From positions 62,001 to 126,000 of the forward strand of contig NZ_CP101509.1 of assembly GCF_024380015.1 (NCBI RefSeq): DNA of 64,000 bases, in the 5' to 3' direction. The position numbers and the translations under genes are program-made. The notes below the pieces were generated by a model. The model saw only the letters and a list, made by a program, of their open reading frames with translations, searched no databases and had not been told where the DNA came from. This DNA is from Photobacterium atrarenae. GTDB taxonomy: Bacteria; Pseudomonadota; Gammaproteobacteria; Enterobacterales; Vibrionaceae. Positions 31,942-40,857 of the stretch are shown piece by piece; the stretch's first letter is position 1, and each line of letters starts with the position of its first letter.

Positions 31942-32301
31942 TTATTGATCCGACCACACAGCCAGCTCATTGCCGCTGGGCTCCAGAAACTGAAAACGGC
32001 GTCCCCCCGGAAACGAGAAGATCGGCTTCACCATCGTACCGCCAGCAGCTTCTACCTTGGCCTGCGTTGCTTCAAGCTCAGCACTGTAGAGCACTATCAA
32101 GGCAGCTCCGTTCTGGGTCGAAGACTTCAAATCCGCCCGAAAAAAACCACCATCCACGCCCTGGTCTGAAAATGCGGTGTAATCCTCACCATAATCGGTA
32201 AATTCCCAGCCAAACGCTTGGTGAAAAAACTGCTTGGTTGCTTCCAGATCCACCGCCGGAAACTCGATATAGTTGATTTTGTCCTGATTTATCTGGCTCA
32301 T
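31942..32301 (-). CDS. VOC family (glyoxalase-like) protein
   Basis: A 119-residue protein of the vicinal-oxygen-chelate fold. It has paired beta-alpha-beta units: INYIEFPAVDLEATKQFFHQAFGWEFTDYG and AALIVLYSAELEATQAKVEAAGG. It ends RRFQFLEPSGNELAVWSD, with the metal-binding Glu in the EPSGNELAVW motif. Small VOC proteins include glyoxalase I-like enzymes and bleomycin or fosfomycin resistance proteins. Substrate cannot be told from sequence. Confidence 0.9.
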   Translation of the reverse strand: MSQINQDKINYIEFPAVDLEATKQFFHQAFGWEFTDYGEDYTAFSDQGVDGGFFRADLKSSTQNGAALIVLYSAELEATQAKVEAAGGTMVKPIFSFPGGRRFQFLEPSGNELAVWSDQ

Positions 32302-32428
32302 CTTTATCTCCCTGACTGTGCCATGCCACCTTTATGTCAACGTGCCGCTATTGAACCATAGTCCTGTTCAACCGTAGACCACTGCGATGCAAACTTCCGC
32401 CCCCAGCCCGATAATTACACTTTTCACA

Positions 32429-32458
32429 TTGCCCCTTGGTTAAAAACGTGGTTAGAAT
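32429..32458 (+). promoter_or_regulatory. Promoter candidate for the thiamin operon
   Basis: TTGCCC (32429-32434) and TAGAAT (32453-32458) are separated by 18 bases, about 60 bases before the TPP riboswitch. Sequence match to the sigma-70 consensus is moderate. Confidence 0.4.
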
Positions 32459-32518
32459 ACAGCAACTTCTGGCACGAATATTTGTGTGTCCAGTCATTCT
32501 GAACAATCATTTTAGGTA

Positions 32519-32605
32519 AGTTAGTCGGGGAGCCATAGGCTGAGACCACTTCGGTGGGACCCGTTGAACCTGATCCATTTAATAATGGCGTAGGGAACTA
32601 GCAAC
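32519..32605 (+). ncRNA. TPP riboswitch (THI element)
   Basis: The conserved core is complete: CGGGGAGC, then GGCTGAGA, then ACCCGTTGAACCTGATC and GTAGGGA, with P1 formed by TTAGT and AACTAGC. It precedes thiD by about 80 bases. Binding of thiamin pyrophosphate would shut down the downstream thiD-transporter-tenA operon by blocking transcription or translation. Confidence 0.95.
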
Positions 32606-32685
32606 CGTGTCTTCAGCCCCCTGCCCGATCCGTGCAGGCCTCTCTCAGACACCTGCTACCCTGCGCAACACCGTTAGGGGTAGTT

Positions 32686-33519
32686 ATGGCCGTTCAATCA
32701 AAAACACCAATTACATTAACCATTGCCGGCTCAGACAGTGGCGGCGGCGCCGGGATCCAGGCCGATATCAAAGCTATTTCAGCCACCGGTGGGTATGCCT
32801 GCTCCGTCATTTCCGCCCTGACGGCGCAGAATACCCAAGGGGTCACGGGGATTTTCAACATCTCCCCAGAATTTGTTGCCGAACAGATGGACGCCGTTTT
32901 CAGCGATCTCGATGTCAAAGCCGTCAAAATCGGCATGCTCAGCGACAGCGCCATCATCCGCACCGTAGCGGCGAAACTGCGCCAATATCAACCGCCATTT
33001 CTAGTCATCGATCCGGTCATGGTCGCAACCAGTGGTGATCTGCTCCTGCAACAGGAAGCCATTGAGACCCTAAAATCTGAATTACTGCCGCTGGCTGATG
33101 TAATCACGCCAAACCTGCCGGAGGCAGCGGCCTTACTGGATGCAGAGATCCCGCACAATGAAGACGACATGGCCCAGCTGGTTGAAGCGTTGCGCGGCCT
33201 GGGCGCAACATCCGTGCTGCTCAAAGGCGGTCACCTGTCGCAAACGCGTGAAAGCACCGACTTGCTGATCCTGAGCGATCAGGTGCTCCGCTTCAGCCAC
33301 CCGCGGATTGACACCCATAACACCCACGGTACTGGCTGCACCTTGTCCGCAGCAATCGCTTCTTTCCTTGCTCAGGGCTTGACACTGATCGAAGCCGTCC
33401 GCCATGCCAAAACCTACATTACCGAAGCCATCCGCCATGCCGATCAACTCCGGATTGGAGCCGGCCATGGCCCGGTGCACCATTTCTTTGACGGACATTT
33501 CCAGCCGGAGCGTTCATGA
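32686..33519 (+). CDS. thiD: HMP/HMP-P kinase ThiD
   Basis: A 277-residue ribokinase-fold enzyme that phosphorylates 4-amino-5-hydroxymethyl-2-methylpyrimidine and its monophosphate. Visible motifs are TIAGSDSGGGAGIQADIKAIS (start), VIDPVMVATSGDLLL, ITPNLPEAAALL and the catalytic region DTHNTHGTGCTLSAAIASFLAQG. The start is the ATG at 32686 with a GGGG tract six bases upstream; the open frame before it lies over the riboswitch leader. It is the first gene of the TPP-controlled operon and overlaps the ATPase gene (ATGA). Confidence 0.95.
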   Translation: MAVQSKTPITLTIAGSDSGGGAGIQADIKAISATGGYACSVISALTAQNTQGVTGIFNISPEFVAEQMDAVFSDLDVKAVKIGMLSDSAIIRTVAAKLRQYQPPFLVIDPVMVATSGDLLLQQEAIETLKSELLPLADVITPNLPEAAALLDAEIPHNEDDMAQLVEALRGLGATSVLLKGGHLSQTRESTDLLILSDQVLRFSHPRIDTHNTHGTGCTLSAAIASFLAQGLTLIEAVRHAKTYITEAIRHADQLRIGAGHGPVHHFFDGHFQPERS

Positions 33520-34289
33520 TGTTGTCGCCAGCCGCAAGAACGCAATCACCCCCAGTACGCGTAAGCCTGAATCAGGCCTCGCTCCGCTACCGGGACGCAG
33601 ACCATGACTTATTCGTTGATTTGAACCTGACCTTACCCGCCGGCCAGTGGACCTGCTTGCTAGGCAAAAGCGGTTGCGGCAAAACCACCCTGCTGCGGCA
33701 TCTGGCAGGGCTGACCGATGATGTGATCTGGCAGGGCGAGCTGCTGACTTCCGATCAGCAGCTCCTGGATAACCGGGTTGCCTATATGGCGCAACAGGAT
33801 CTGCTGCTGCCCTGGCTGTCAGTGCTCGATAATGTCTGTCTCAGCCAGCGGCTGGGGAGTAGTTCATCGCAGCCAAACACGACCAGAGCCATGGCACTGC
33901 TGGAAGCGGTTGGCCTGGCAGAGCAACACGCGGCACGACCGGATCAACTCTCCGGCGGGATGCGACAACGGGTTGCCCTGGCCCGTACCCTGATGCAGGA
34001 CAAACCGCTGGTGCTGATGGATGAGCCTTTTTCCGCCCTTGATGCGGTCACTCGCCATAAGCTACAAAACCTGGCTGCTGAGTTACTCGCCGATCGCACC
34101 GTGCTGTTGATCACCCATGATCCGCAAGAAGCGCTGCGCCTGGGCCACCAGATCTACCTCATGTCCGGCCGACCGGCGCAGTTAACCCATCTGGATGCCC
34201 CACCATCGAATCCCCCCCGGCAGTTTGACGCCCAGATGGCAGCCCACCAGCAATCAATTATCGACCAACTGGAGCGTGATTATGGCTGA
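33516..34289 (+). CDS. thiZ: ABC transporter ATPase for thiamin precursor (ThiZ type)
   Basis: A 257-residue ABC ATPase with Walker A GKSGCGKTT (50-58), signature LSGGMRQR (about 145-152) and Walker B LVLMDEPFSALD. It lies in the TPP-riboswitch operon between thiD and the permease. With the next two genes it forms an NMT1-type importer, predicted to import a pyrimidine precursor such as formylaminopyrimidine or HMP. The start overlaps the thiD stop, so translation is coupled. Confidence 0.9.
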   Translation: MMLSPAARTQSPPVRVSLNQASLRYRDADHDLFVDLNLTLPAGQWTCLLGKSGCGKTTLLRHLAGLTDDVIWQGELLTSDQQLLDNRVAYMAQQDLLLPWLSVLDNVCLSQRLGSSSSQPNTTRAMALLEAVGLAEQHAARPDQLSGGMRQRVALARTLMQDKPLVLMDEPFSALDAVTRHKLQNLAAELLADRTVLLITHDPQEALRLGHQIYLMSGRPAQLTHLDAPPSNPPRQFDAQMAAHQQSIIDQLERDYG

Positions 34290-35130
34290 TACTCATCCGC
34301 AGGTAACGCATCCGCAAGAAACACGGGGGGCACCAACATCGCTTCAGGCAGCACCGCTGGCGAAAACATCCAGCCCTCAAACCGGGATCTCCCAACACCT
34401 GCTGCGGGCACTAATCAGCTTTGGGATCATCCTCGGCCTGTGGCAAGCAGCGGTCATTGTCTTTTCGCTTCCCCCCTTCATCCTCCCGGGGCCGGTTGCG
34501 GTGCTCAACAAGCTCATGGCCCGGTTTGATGTACTCTGGCACCACACCCTGGTCACGAGTACCGAGGTCCTGCTCGGCCTGTTGCTTGGGCTGGCAATGG
34601 GGCTGTTCTTTGCTTTGCAAATGTTGCTATTTGCCCCGTTGCGTCGCTGGCTGCTACCAATTCTAATCACCAGCCAGGCGATCCCGGTCTTTGCCATCGC
34701 ACCGATCCTGATGCTGTGGCTTGGCTACGGCATCGCTTCCAAAGTGGTGATGGCCGCGCTGATCATTTTCTTTCCCGTCACCACCTGTTGCTACGACGGC
34801 CTTCGGCAAACACCAACCGGATACCTGGATCTGGCCCGCACCATGGGCGCTACCCGCTGGCAATTGCTGTGGCAGATCCGCCTGCCTGCGGCCCTTCCAG
34901 CGCTGGCCTCCGGTATTCGGGTCGCCGTGGTGGTCGCACCGATTGGTGCCGTCATCGGTGAATGGGTCGGCTCGAGTGAAGGGCTGGGCTATCTGATGCT
35001 ACAGGCCAATGCACGAATGTTTGTCGATGAGATGTTTGCCGCCCTGTTCATCCTGGCATTTTTCTCAATCAGTTTTTACTTCATTGCTGACGGTCTGCTG
35101 AAAAAAGCGATTCCGTGGCAAAACCAATAA
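34282..35130 (+). CDS. thiX: ABC transporter permease for thiamin precursor (ThiX type)
   Basis: A 282-residue inner-membrane permease of the binding-protein-dependent family (from the ATG at 34282, overlapping the ATPase stop). The N-terminal tail is long and proline-rich (residues 1-35). About six membrane segments follow, with the EAA-loop-like GATRWQLLWQIRLPAALPALASGIR towards the end. Operon position and partners identify it as the transport channel of the ThiXYZ importer. Confidence 0.9.
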   Translation: MADTHPQVTHPQETRGAPTSLQAAPLAKTSSPQTGISQHLLRALISFGIILGLWQAAVIVFSLPPFILPGPVAVLNKLMARFDVLWHHTLVTSTEVLLGLLLGLAMGLFFALQMLLFAPLRRWLLPILITSQAIPVFAIAPILMLWLGYGIASKVVMAALIIFFPVTTCCYDGLRQTPTGYLDLARTMGATRWQLLWQIRLPAALPALASGIRVAVVVAPIGAVIGEWVGSSEGLGYLMLQANARMFVDEMFAALFILAFFSISFYFIADGLLKKAIPWQNQ

Positions 35131-35158
35131 CACCGATTTCACACAACAGGAACTTGTT

Positions 35159-36100
35159 ATGAAAAAGCAATTACTCCAGGGCGTTGCCGCACTCTCTTTA
35201 TCGCTGGCATCATTCCAGGCTTCCGCCGAAAAGGTCTCTCTGATGCTCGACTGGTTTGTCAATCCGAACCACGGCCCGATTATTCTGGCCCAGGAAAAAG
35301 GCTGGTTTGCCGAGCAGGGACTAGAGGTCGATATCCAGGAGCCGGCCGATCCCAGCATTCCTGACAAGCTGGTCGCCGCCGGTAAGATTGACCTGGCCGT
35401 TTCTTATCAAAGCACTTTGATCTCCAGCACCGCCGCCGAACTGCCGCTGGTGCGCTCTGCCACCCTGATTTCGGGCCCGCTGAATTCGCTGATTGTGCTG
35501 AATAAGTCCGGGATTCAAAGCCTGAAGGATTTTAAAGACAAAAAGATTGGTGTCGCGATCGGCGGCAGCGAAGATGCCACCATCGGCACCATGCTGGCCT
35601 CTGCCGGTCTCGACATGGATAAAGTCCAGATCATTAACGTCGGCTGGGCACTATCCTCGTCGCTGGCATCAGGCAAAGTCGACGCCATCTGGGGCGGCCT
35701 GCGTAACTTCGAGCTTAATCAGCTCGAGCTGGAAGGTTATGAAGCCACGGCGTTCTACCCGGAGGAGCACGGCGTACCGCCCTACGACGAGCTGATTTTT
35801 GTAGCCAACAAACACAAATACGATCCGGAGACCATTGAGAAGTTTAACAAGGCGATTGAAAAGGCAACCGTCTACCTGATTAACCACCCGGAAGCAGCCT
35901 GGCAGGAGTTTATCGCCTATTCACCGGATACCCTCAACAACGCTCTCAACCGTCGTGCCTGGGAAGATACCCTGACTCGCTTCGCCCTGCGCCCGGGCGC
36001 TGTAGAGCTCAAGCGCTACGACGACTACGCGGCATTCATGAAGCAGCACAAGATTATCCATACGCTGCCCAAAGCCAAAGATTACGTCCTGACTTACTAA
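35159..36100 (+). CDS. thiY: NMT1/THI5-type substrate-binding protein (ThiY)
   Basis: A 313-residue periplasmic binding protein with a signal peptide (1-23, ending FQASA). Family motifs are LMLDWFVNPNHGPIILAQEKGWF and LEVDIQEPADPSIPDKLVAAGKIDLAVSYQ, near the ligand site. PYDELIFVANKHKYD follows further on. THI5-like proteins bind pyrimidine thiamin precursors. The gene is third in the transport set of the TPP-riboswitch operon and is followed by tenA. Confidence 0.93.
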   Translation: MKKQLLQGVAALSLSLASFQASAEKVSLMLDWFVNPNHGPIILAQEKGWFAEQGLEVDIQEPADPSIPDKLVAAGKIDLAVSYQSTLISSTAAELPLVRSATLISGPLNSLIVLNKSGIQSLKDFKDKKIGVAIGGSEDATIGTMLASAGLDMDKVQIINVGWALSSSLASGKVDAIWGGLRNFELNQLELEGYEATAFYPEEHGVPPYDELIFVANKHKYDPETIEKFNKAIEKATVYLINHPEAAWQEFIAYSPDTLNNALNRRAWEDTLTRFALRPGAVELKRYDDYAAFMKQHKIIHTLPKAKDYVLTY

Positions 36101-36131
36101 TTCCCGTTGCATTGAATAAAAGGAAGAATCC

Positions 36132-36797
36132 ATGAATCATCAAGACCTGATCAACGCCTGCCAGCAAGACTGGCAGGATTATACCGAGCACCCATTTGTG
36201 CAACAGCTGGCCAACGGTGAGCTGAACAAGCACGCCTACCTGCACTACCTGAAACAAGACTTTCTGTTTCTCAAGCACTACGCGCGGGCGTTTGCCCTGG
36301 CGATTTTCAAGTCCCGGACGTTAGCAGAAATGCGTGAGCCGCTACCGAGCCTGACAGCCTTGCTGGATACGGAAATGCTCCACCATGTTGAGTACTGCGG
36401 CAAATGGGGCCTGACCGAATCCGATATGGAAGCCGAGCCGGAAGATTTCGGCACAGTGAGTTACACCCGGTATGTACTAGATACCGGGATGGCCGGTGAT
36501 CGGGTTGATCTGTTCGCCGCACTGGCACCTTGTGCGATCGGCTACGCCGTGATTGGCCAGCAGCTGCTCAATCAGGACAGCACCCGCTTAGATGGTAACC
36601 CATACCGCAGCTGGATTGAGCTCTACAGTGGTGACGAATTCCAAGCGGGGACGCAGGAAACCATCGAGCGACTGGACAGCATGCTGGCCGAGATCCCGCT
36701 CAACAGCCAACGCGGACAAAGACTGTGTGAAATTTTCCGAACGGCAACCCGAATGGAAGTCGCATTCTGGCAACAAGGGATGAATGCCGCGCGTTAA
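36132..36797 (+). CDS. tenA: Aminopyrimidine aminohydrolase / thiaminase II TenA
   Basis: A 221-residue all-helical enzyme. The catalytic cysteine is C134 in LAPCAIGYAVIG. Asp in LKQDFLFLKHYARAF (D43) and the C-terminal Glu in RMEVAFWQQG are also in place. TenA hydrolyses the amino group of degraded thiamin pyrimidines to regenerate HMP. With thiD and the importer it forms a complete pyrimidine salvage operon. A hairpin at 36821-36840 follows. Confidence 0.93.
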   Translation: MNHQDLINACQQDWQDYTEHPFVQQLANGELNKHAYLHYLKQDFLFLKHYARAFALAIFKSRTLAEMREPLPSLTALLDTEMLHHVEYCGKWGLTESDMEAEPEDFGTVSYTRYVLDTGMAGDRVDLFAALAPCAIGYAVIGQQLLNQDSTRLDGNPYRSWIELYSGDEFQAGTQETIERLDSMLAEIPLNSQRGQRLCEIFRTATRMEVAFWQQGMNAAR

Positions 36798-36820
36798 GCC
36801 AAGTCAGCTCTGTTCTGTCG

Positions 36821-36840
36821 GGCTCCTGTGATCAGGAGCC
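36821..36840 (+). terminator. Hairpin after tenA
   Basis: GGCTCCTG / CAGGAGCC with a 4-base loop. No U-tract follows, so a terminator function is uncertain. Confidence 0.4.
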
Positions 36841-36955
36841 TGATATCCATTGCCCGTCAATGACCTGCAACAGCACCTGCATCGCATACTGCCTGACCTT
36901 ACCCAGGGGTAAACCAATGTTGCCCGCACCGTCAGCTCACGATGCAGGCAACCTC

Positions 36956-37612
36956 TCATAAGGGGTCAGACTCGAGTAAATGCTCATTGAACCCAAGGGC
37001 GACCAATGACTGAAATGCCTGTGAGACATGGGTCGGGATATCCTGAGGCACCGCATAGCCCAGCAATGCATAGTGCATCAGGCGTTGCAGATCTCCGACC
37101 ATCACATTGATCACATCAGAATAGGAAAGCTGCTCGTTCGGATAATCATCAAAACTCAGCGGCGGCGAGGTCACCACTACGGACTTATCCGGCCAGAGAC
37201 GCATCATGGTGGCATAGCTACGGCGTTCCATAAACGGTTTTTGCACCACAATCATCCGATCCGGATCCAACCCTTTTTCTTCCAGCAAAGCACGAGAGAA
37301 CTGAATATTCTCGCCCGTATTGGTTGATTGCGGCTCGATGAGAATGCAATGCTCCGGCACACCCATGTCGGCCGCGATTTGAGCAAAAGCTTCGGCTTCT
37401 GAGCGCTCAAACAGATCTTCGGTCAACGGCCCGACACCACCGGAGAAGAGAATAAAGGGCGCATATCCTTCCAGGAACAACTGAGCCGCATATTCGGCAA
37501 CTCGGATATCATTACTGCACAGCACCAACAAACAATCGCCTTTTTCCAGCGGGTGGTTGAGTAAATGGTAGTCCCATACAATCTGAGCTTGCGTGTGCAC
37601 TGGCGTGGTCAT
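36956..37612 (-). CDS. YdcF-like DUF218 protein
   Basis: A 218-residue protein of the DUF218/YdcF family, with GDCLLVLCSNDIRVAEYAAQLFLEG, FILFSGGVGPLTEDLFERSEAEAFA and IEPQSTNTGENIQFSRALLEEKGLD (the conserved Asn-Thr-x-Glu-Asn block), then IVVQKPFMERRSYATM. There is no signal peptide or membrane anchor, unlike ElyC/SanA relatives, so it is probably cytosolic. YdcF can bind S-adenosylmethionine; the reaction is unknown. Confidence 0.88.
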   Translation of the reverse strand: MTTPVHTQAQIVWDYHLLNHPLEKGDCLLVLCSNDIRVAEYAAQLFLEGYAPFILFSGGVGPLTEDLFERSEAEAFAQIAADMGVPEHCILIEPQSTNTGENIQFSRALLEEKGLDPDRMIVVQKPFMERRSYATMMRLWPDKSVVVTSPPLSFDDYPNEQLSYSDVINVMVGDLQRLMHYALLGYAVPQDIPTHVSQAFQSLVALGFNEHLLESDPL

Positions 37613-37694
37613 TATCCATCCTTTTTCATGTCGAGGTCCTTTCTCCAGCTTGCCCCATTTGGATGAAACTCACATGACAGCATTGACGATAAAC

Positions 37695-38240
37695 CTACTT
37701 TCCGCGGTGCCACCACTCAGGGACAACATGACAGCTTCCGGCAGCCGCACTGAGCCAGGCTTGCTCCCCTTCGATGGTCAGTTGAAGCTGCATCGTCCGC
37801 TCCACCATCGCTTCCAGCTCCGTCAGCGCAGCATCAGCGATAAATACGACGGAGACATTGTCAAATTGCGCTACCTTGCTTTTCATCTGCTGCCACCACA
37901 CCGAGGCGGCTTGATCGCCGTAGGCATAAATGATCACTTGTTGCGAGCGATGCGACGCGCGGCGAACCCGCTTTTCATCCGGCAGCCCCAGTTCAATCCA
38001 TTGCTCAATTTCATCCATGAGGTTACGGCGCCACAAATCCGGCTCATCGGTATCAGACAGGCCTTTGGTAAACTGCAACGCTTCGTCGGCGTTCAGTCCC
38101 CAGGCCAGCAAACGCAACATCAGCCGCTGAATCGTCTCAGACGGATGACACGCCAGTGTATGGGACTGGTCGATATAAACATGACGGTCCAGATCTGCAA
38201 CATTGAACTGGGCTTTATAGATTGTGGCTTTCAGTGCCAT
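37695..38240 (-). CDS. yaeQ: YaeQ family protein
   Basis: A 181-residue protein with the YaeQ signatures MALKATIYKAQFNVADLDRHVY, TLACHPSETIQRLMLRLLAWGL, DEPDLWRRNLMDEIEQWIELGLPDEKR and IIYAYGDQAASVWW. The fold resembles a nuclease (PD-(D/E)XK-like). The function is unclear; early work linked E. coli YaeQ to suppression of RfaH loss. Length matches the family. Confidence 0.93.
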   Translation of the reverse strand: MALKATIYKAQFNVADLDRHVYIDQSHTLACHPSETIQRLMLRLLAWGLNADEALQFTKGLSDTDEPDLWRRNLMDEIEQWIELGLPDEKRVRRASHRSQQVIIYAYGDQAASVWWQQMKSKVAQFDNVSVVFIADAALTELEAMVERTMQLQLTIEGEQAWLSAAAGSCHVVPEWWHRGK

Positions 38241-38386
38241 AACGAATTACCTGAAAAAAATAATAAAATGTGCGACAGCATGGGCAGCGACTGAGTCACA
38301 ACTTGTCCCGCACGATAGGTCCCGCAATTTATTCTGAACCGCGGAGTATCCGATGTGATAGTTCTCGGGTGAGCGTCCCAGAACGG

Positions 38387-38722
38387 TTATTTCATCACGT
38401 CCTGCCAAGCCAAAGTCTGAGCCACAATAGACTCTTTTTGCGCTTTGGTCAGGCGCTTAATTTGATATTCCAGCTGCATGGCCGTTCGCTTTTCCCCCAC
38501 GGACGCAGCCCAGGCCAGGGTCAACGGCCCTTTCCCGCGCAGATATTTCGCCCCTTTCTTGGTTCCCTGATGTTCACTGAAACGGCGCGCCACATCTGTC
38601 GTCACACCGCAATACAACTGGCCCGTCGTGGTTCGGATCAAATAGACAGACCAGTTCGCGATCAGATTTCGTTCAGGTGCTGCACAAGGTCGGGGACTCT
38701 GATCTTCTTTCATTGCTTTCAT
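38387..38722 (-). CDS. yhbQ: GIY-YIG nuclease domain protein YhbQ
   Basis: A 111-residue protein from the ATG at 38722 (the longer frame runs into the upstream terminator; an ATG at 38713 is another option). The GIY-YIG core is WSVYLIRTTTGQLYCGVTTDVARRFSEHQ, followed by KGAKYLRGKGPLTLAWAA and the catalytic Glu segment MQLEYQIKRLTKAQKE. E. coli YhbQ is a close match in layout. The family may act on DNA; its cellular role is unresolved. Confidence 0.88.
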   Translation of the reverse strand: MKAMKEDQSPRPCAAPERNLIANWSVYLIRTTTGQLYCGVTTDVARRFSEHQGTKKGAKYLRGKGPLTLAWAASVGEKRTAMQLEYQIKRLTKAQKESIVAQTLAWQDVMK

Positions 38723-38727
38723 GCTAA

Positions 38728-38752
38728 ATAAAAAGCCCGCAAAACGGGCTTT
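38728..38752 (-). terminator. Terminator after yceH
   Basis: AGCCCG / CGGGCT with a 5-base loop and a T-rich tail on the minus strand. It lies between yceH (stop at 38794) and yhbQ. Confidence 0.75.
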
Positions 38753-38793
38753 GAAACCCAATCTCATCTGTAAACTGGGGCAGGAGGATTACA

Positions 38794-39459
38794 CTAGGCG
38801 CTGGTCAGTAAATCCAGTTGCGCTTTCAGCTCAGCAATATCCTGTTTCATCGCTGCGACTTCCAGCTCAAGCTGCGCAACGCGGTCATCTGCCGGTGACC
38901 CGCTGCCGCCGACAGTCTGTTCAACCTGGGCCAGACTTTCAACATCAACGTCGCCGCTGAACAAATGCATATACCGTGAATCACGCTTGCCTGCTTCACG
39001 CGGCAGTTTGACAATATACCCGCCCCGCTCCGGATCAGAGAGCTTGGCCAGAACAGCTTCGACTTCTTTTACGTCTGCAAACTCGCACAGGCGGTTGGTC
39101 CGGGTGCGAATTTCCCCCGCCGTTTGCGGCCCACGCAACAGCAACACACAAATCGCTGCTTTTTCCTGTGGCGAAAACTGCAGGGTGCTGAACTCAGTGT
39201 TACAGAATCGGTGCTGGTACTTGGCAACACGACTTCCGAAGCCGGTGACTTCCTGAATAAAGCGCTTAACTTTCAGACTTTCAACCGTATCCATGACCGT
39301 CGCCTCATCCAGCGCCATTACCGGATCCCGGTTGCTCTTTTGGTTACAAGCCGTGGTAAGTCCATTGAGGGTAAGCGGATATTGATCCGGTGTTGTGACT
39401 TCCTTCTCCAGCAAACAACCGATCACGCGTGCTTCAGTGGGTGAAAAGCAAATATCCAT
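38794..39459 (-). CDS. yceH: UPF0502 protein YceH (DUF480)
   Basis: A 221-residue protein with two winged-helix domains. The start is the ATG at 39459 ([20 protein letters not shown]). [20 protein letters not shown] and [32 protein letters not shown] are the family hallmarks. The C-terminus is a coiled coil ([27 protein letters not shown]). The function is unknown; DNA binding is likely from the fold. Confidence 0.93.
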   Translation of the reverse strand: MDICFSPTEARVIGCLLEKEVTTPDQYPLTLNGLTTACNQKSNRDPVMALDEATVMDTVESLKVKRFIQEVTGFGSRVAKYQHRFCNTEFSTLQFSPQEKAAICVLLLRGPQTAGEIRTRTNRLCEFADVKEVEAVLAKLSDPERGGYIVKLPREAGKRDSRYMHLFSGDVDVESLAQVEQTVGGSGSPADDRVAQLELEVAAMKQDIAELKAQLDLLTSA

Positions 39460-39633
39460 GGTTCTTCTTCCTTCTGATACCAATACTGATTCCAGTCTCG
39501 GCTTAAGCAACCCAGAGTGGGATCAGCACTGATTAAAAAGGAGATTAGCATGCCTTTCGCGAACAACAAGTGCTCAATGAATCAACCGGTTATAAAACAG
39601 ACGATCCATCACAATGCCGTGCGCCAGCCTCAC

Positions 39634-40581
39634 TCAGGTAAACTCTGCCGCGACAAAGCGGTTTCTTCCCTGCGCCTTAGCCTTGTAAAGTACTTTATCA
39701 ACAATCTGATACATATTTTCCGGGGTTTCCAGCCCGGTCGGCACCCAGGCCACCATCCCCTGGCTCACGGTCACCAATTCAGCTGTCGTTGATTTCGTAT
39801 GAGGGATTTCCAGTAGCCGAACACTCTGCTTCAGGCGTTCGCACTCTTTGACGGCCCGTGTTTTATCACAATGGCTGATCAGCACCACAAACTCTTCTCC
39901 GCCATAACGCGCCACCAGCTCACCGGCGCGGCTGAATGTGGTTTTCAGCTCCGCGGCAATACTTTGCAGGCAGCGATCCCCTTCGAGGTGTCCGTAATAA
40001 TCATTGAATGCTTTGAAGTGATCCACATCGATCATAATGATAGACATCGAGAGGTTATTGCGGCCGTGCCAGGAGATCATTTCTGCCAGTTTTTGATCCA
40101 GAAAGCGTCGATTGGCTACTTTGGTCAGGCCATCTTCATTGACCAGTTGAGACAGCCGCTCATTCACCACTTCCAGTTGCTGATGCGTTTCTTTGAGCTC
40201 ATGCCGCATCGTCGCAATACGCCGCATTGCCTTTAACTTCGCCACCAACACCATTTTATTCACGGGCTTCACCAAATAGTCATCGCCCCCCATATCAATC
40301 GCTGTCGCGATCATTTCCGGCTCATCGTGCCCGCTGAGGAATATAATGGGCACCCAATCCGGGTAGCGTTCACGAATTTGTTGCGCTACCTCAGTACCAG
40401 ACATGTCCGGCATGCTAACGTCCAATAACACCAAATCAGGATCAAACTCTGGGTATTTTTCAATGGCTTCACAACCAGAGGCTGCAGCTTCAACGATATG
40501 ACCGAGGCGTTGCAGGCGCATTGCCAACTGCATCCTTTCCAGGTGCACATCATCAACCAACAAAATACGCATTGCATCCAT
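39634..40581 (-). CDS. REC-GGDEF diguanylate cyclase response regulator
   Basis: A 315-residue protein. The REC domain (1-125) has acidic residues ILLVDD, phospho-acceptor D54 (LVLLDVSMPDM) and K105 (YLVKPVN). A linker helix follows, then a GGDEF domain with the active GGEEF motif at 227-231. The usual inhibitory RxxD site is RAGE (218-221), so product inhibition may be lost. It should make c-di-GMP when phosphorylated. No partner kinase gene is adjacent. Confidence 0.93.
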   Translation of the reverse strand: MDAMRILLVDDVHLERMQLAMRLQRLGHIVEAAASGCEAIEKYPEFDPDLVLLDVSMPDMSGTEVAQQIRERYPDWVPIIFLSGHDEPEMIATAIDMGGDDYLVKPVNKMVLVAKLKAMRRIATMRHELKETHQQLEVVNERLSQLVNEDGLTKVANRRFLDQKLAEMISWHGRNNLSMSIIMIDVDHFKAFNDYYGHLEGDRCLQSIAAELKTTFSRAGELVARYGGEEFVVLISHCDKTRAVKECERLKQSVRLLEIPHTKSTTAELVTVSQGMVAWVPTGLETPENMYQIVDKVLYKAKAQGRNRFVAAEFT

Positions 40582-40790
40582 GGAAGCATCCTATTGATAT
40601 AAAAAGATTATACTGATTATATTTATAGCACAGCCCGGCAAATTACCCAGCGATTCCCCCGCCATCGACTTATACACTTGATTGAACGTGACCCAGTTTG
40701 CATTTTTTTCGCATGACAGAACACGATACGAACAACCCATTGCTATATTTTTCTGAGTCAATCCAAGTCCTCGATTCAGAATTTGCAGTG

Positions 40791-40818
40791 TTGACTTTTA
40801 GCAACAGGTCTATAGGAT
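40791..40818 (+). promoter_or_regulatory. Promoter candidate
   Basis: TTGACT (40791-40796) and TAGGAT (40813-40818) with 16 bases between, 40 bases before the start codon at 40858. Confidence 0.5.
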
Positions 40819-40857
40819 GCCCCCTCTTTAAAACGATTCACAATGCAGGAAATAGCT

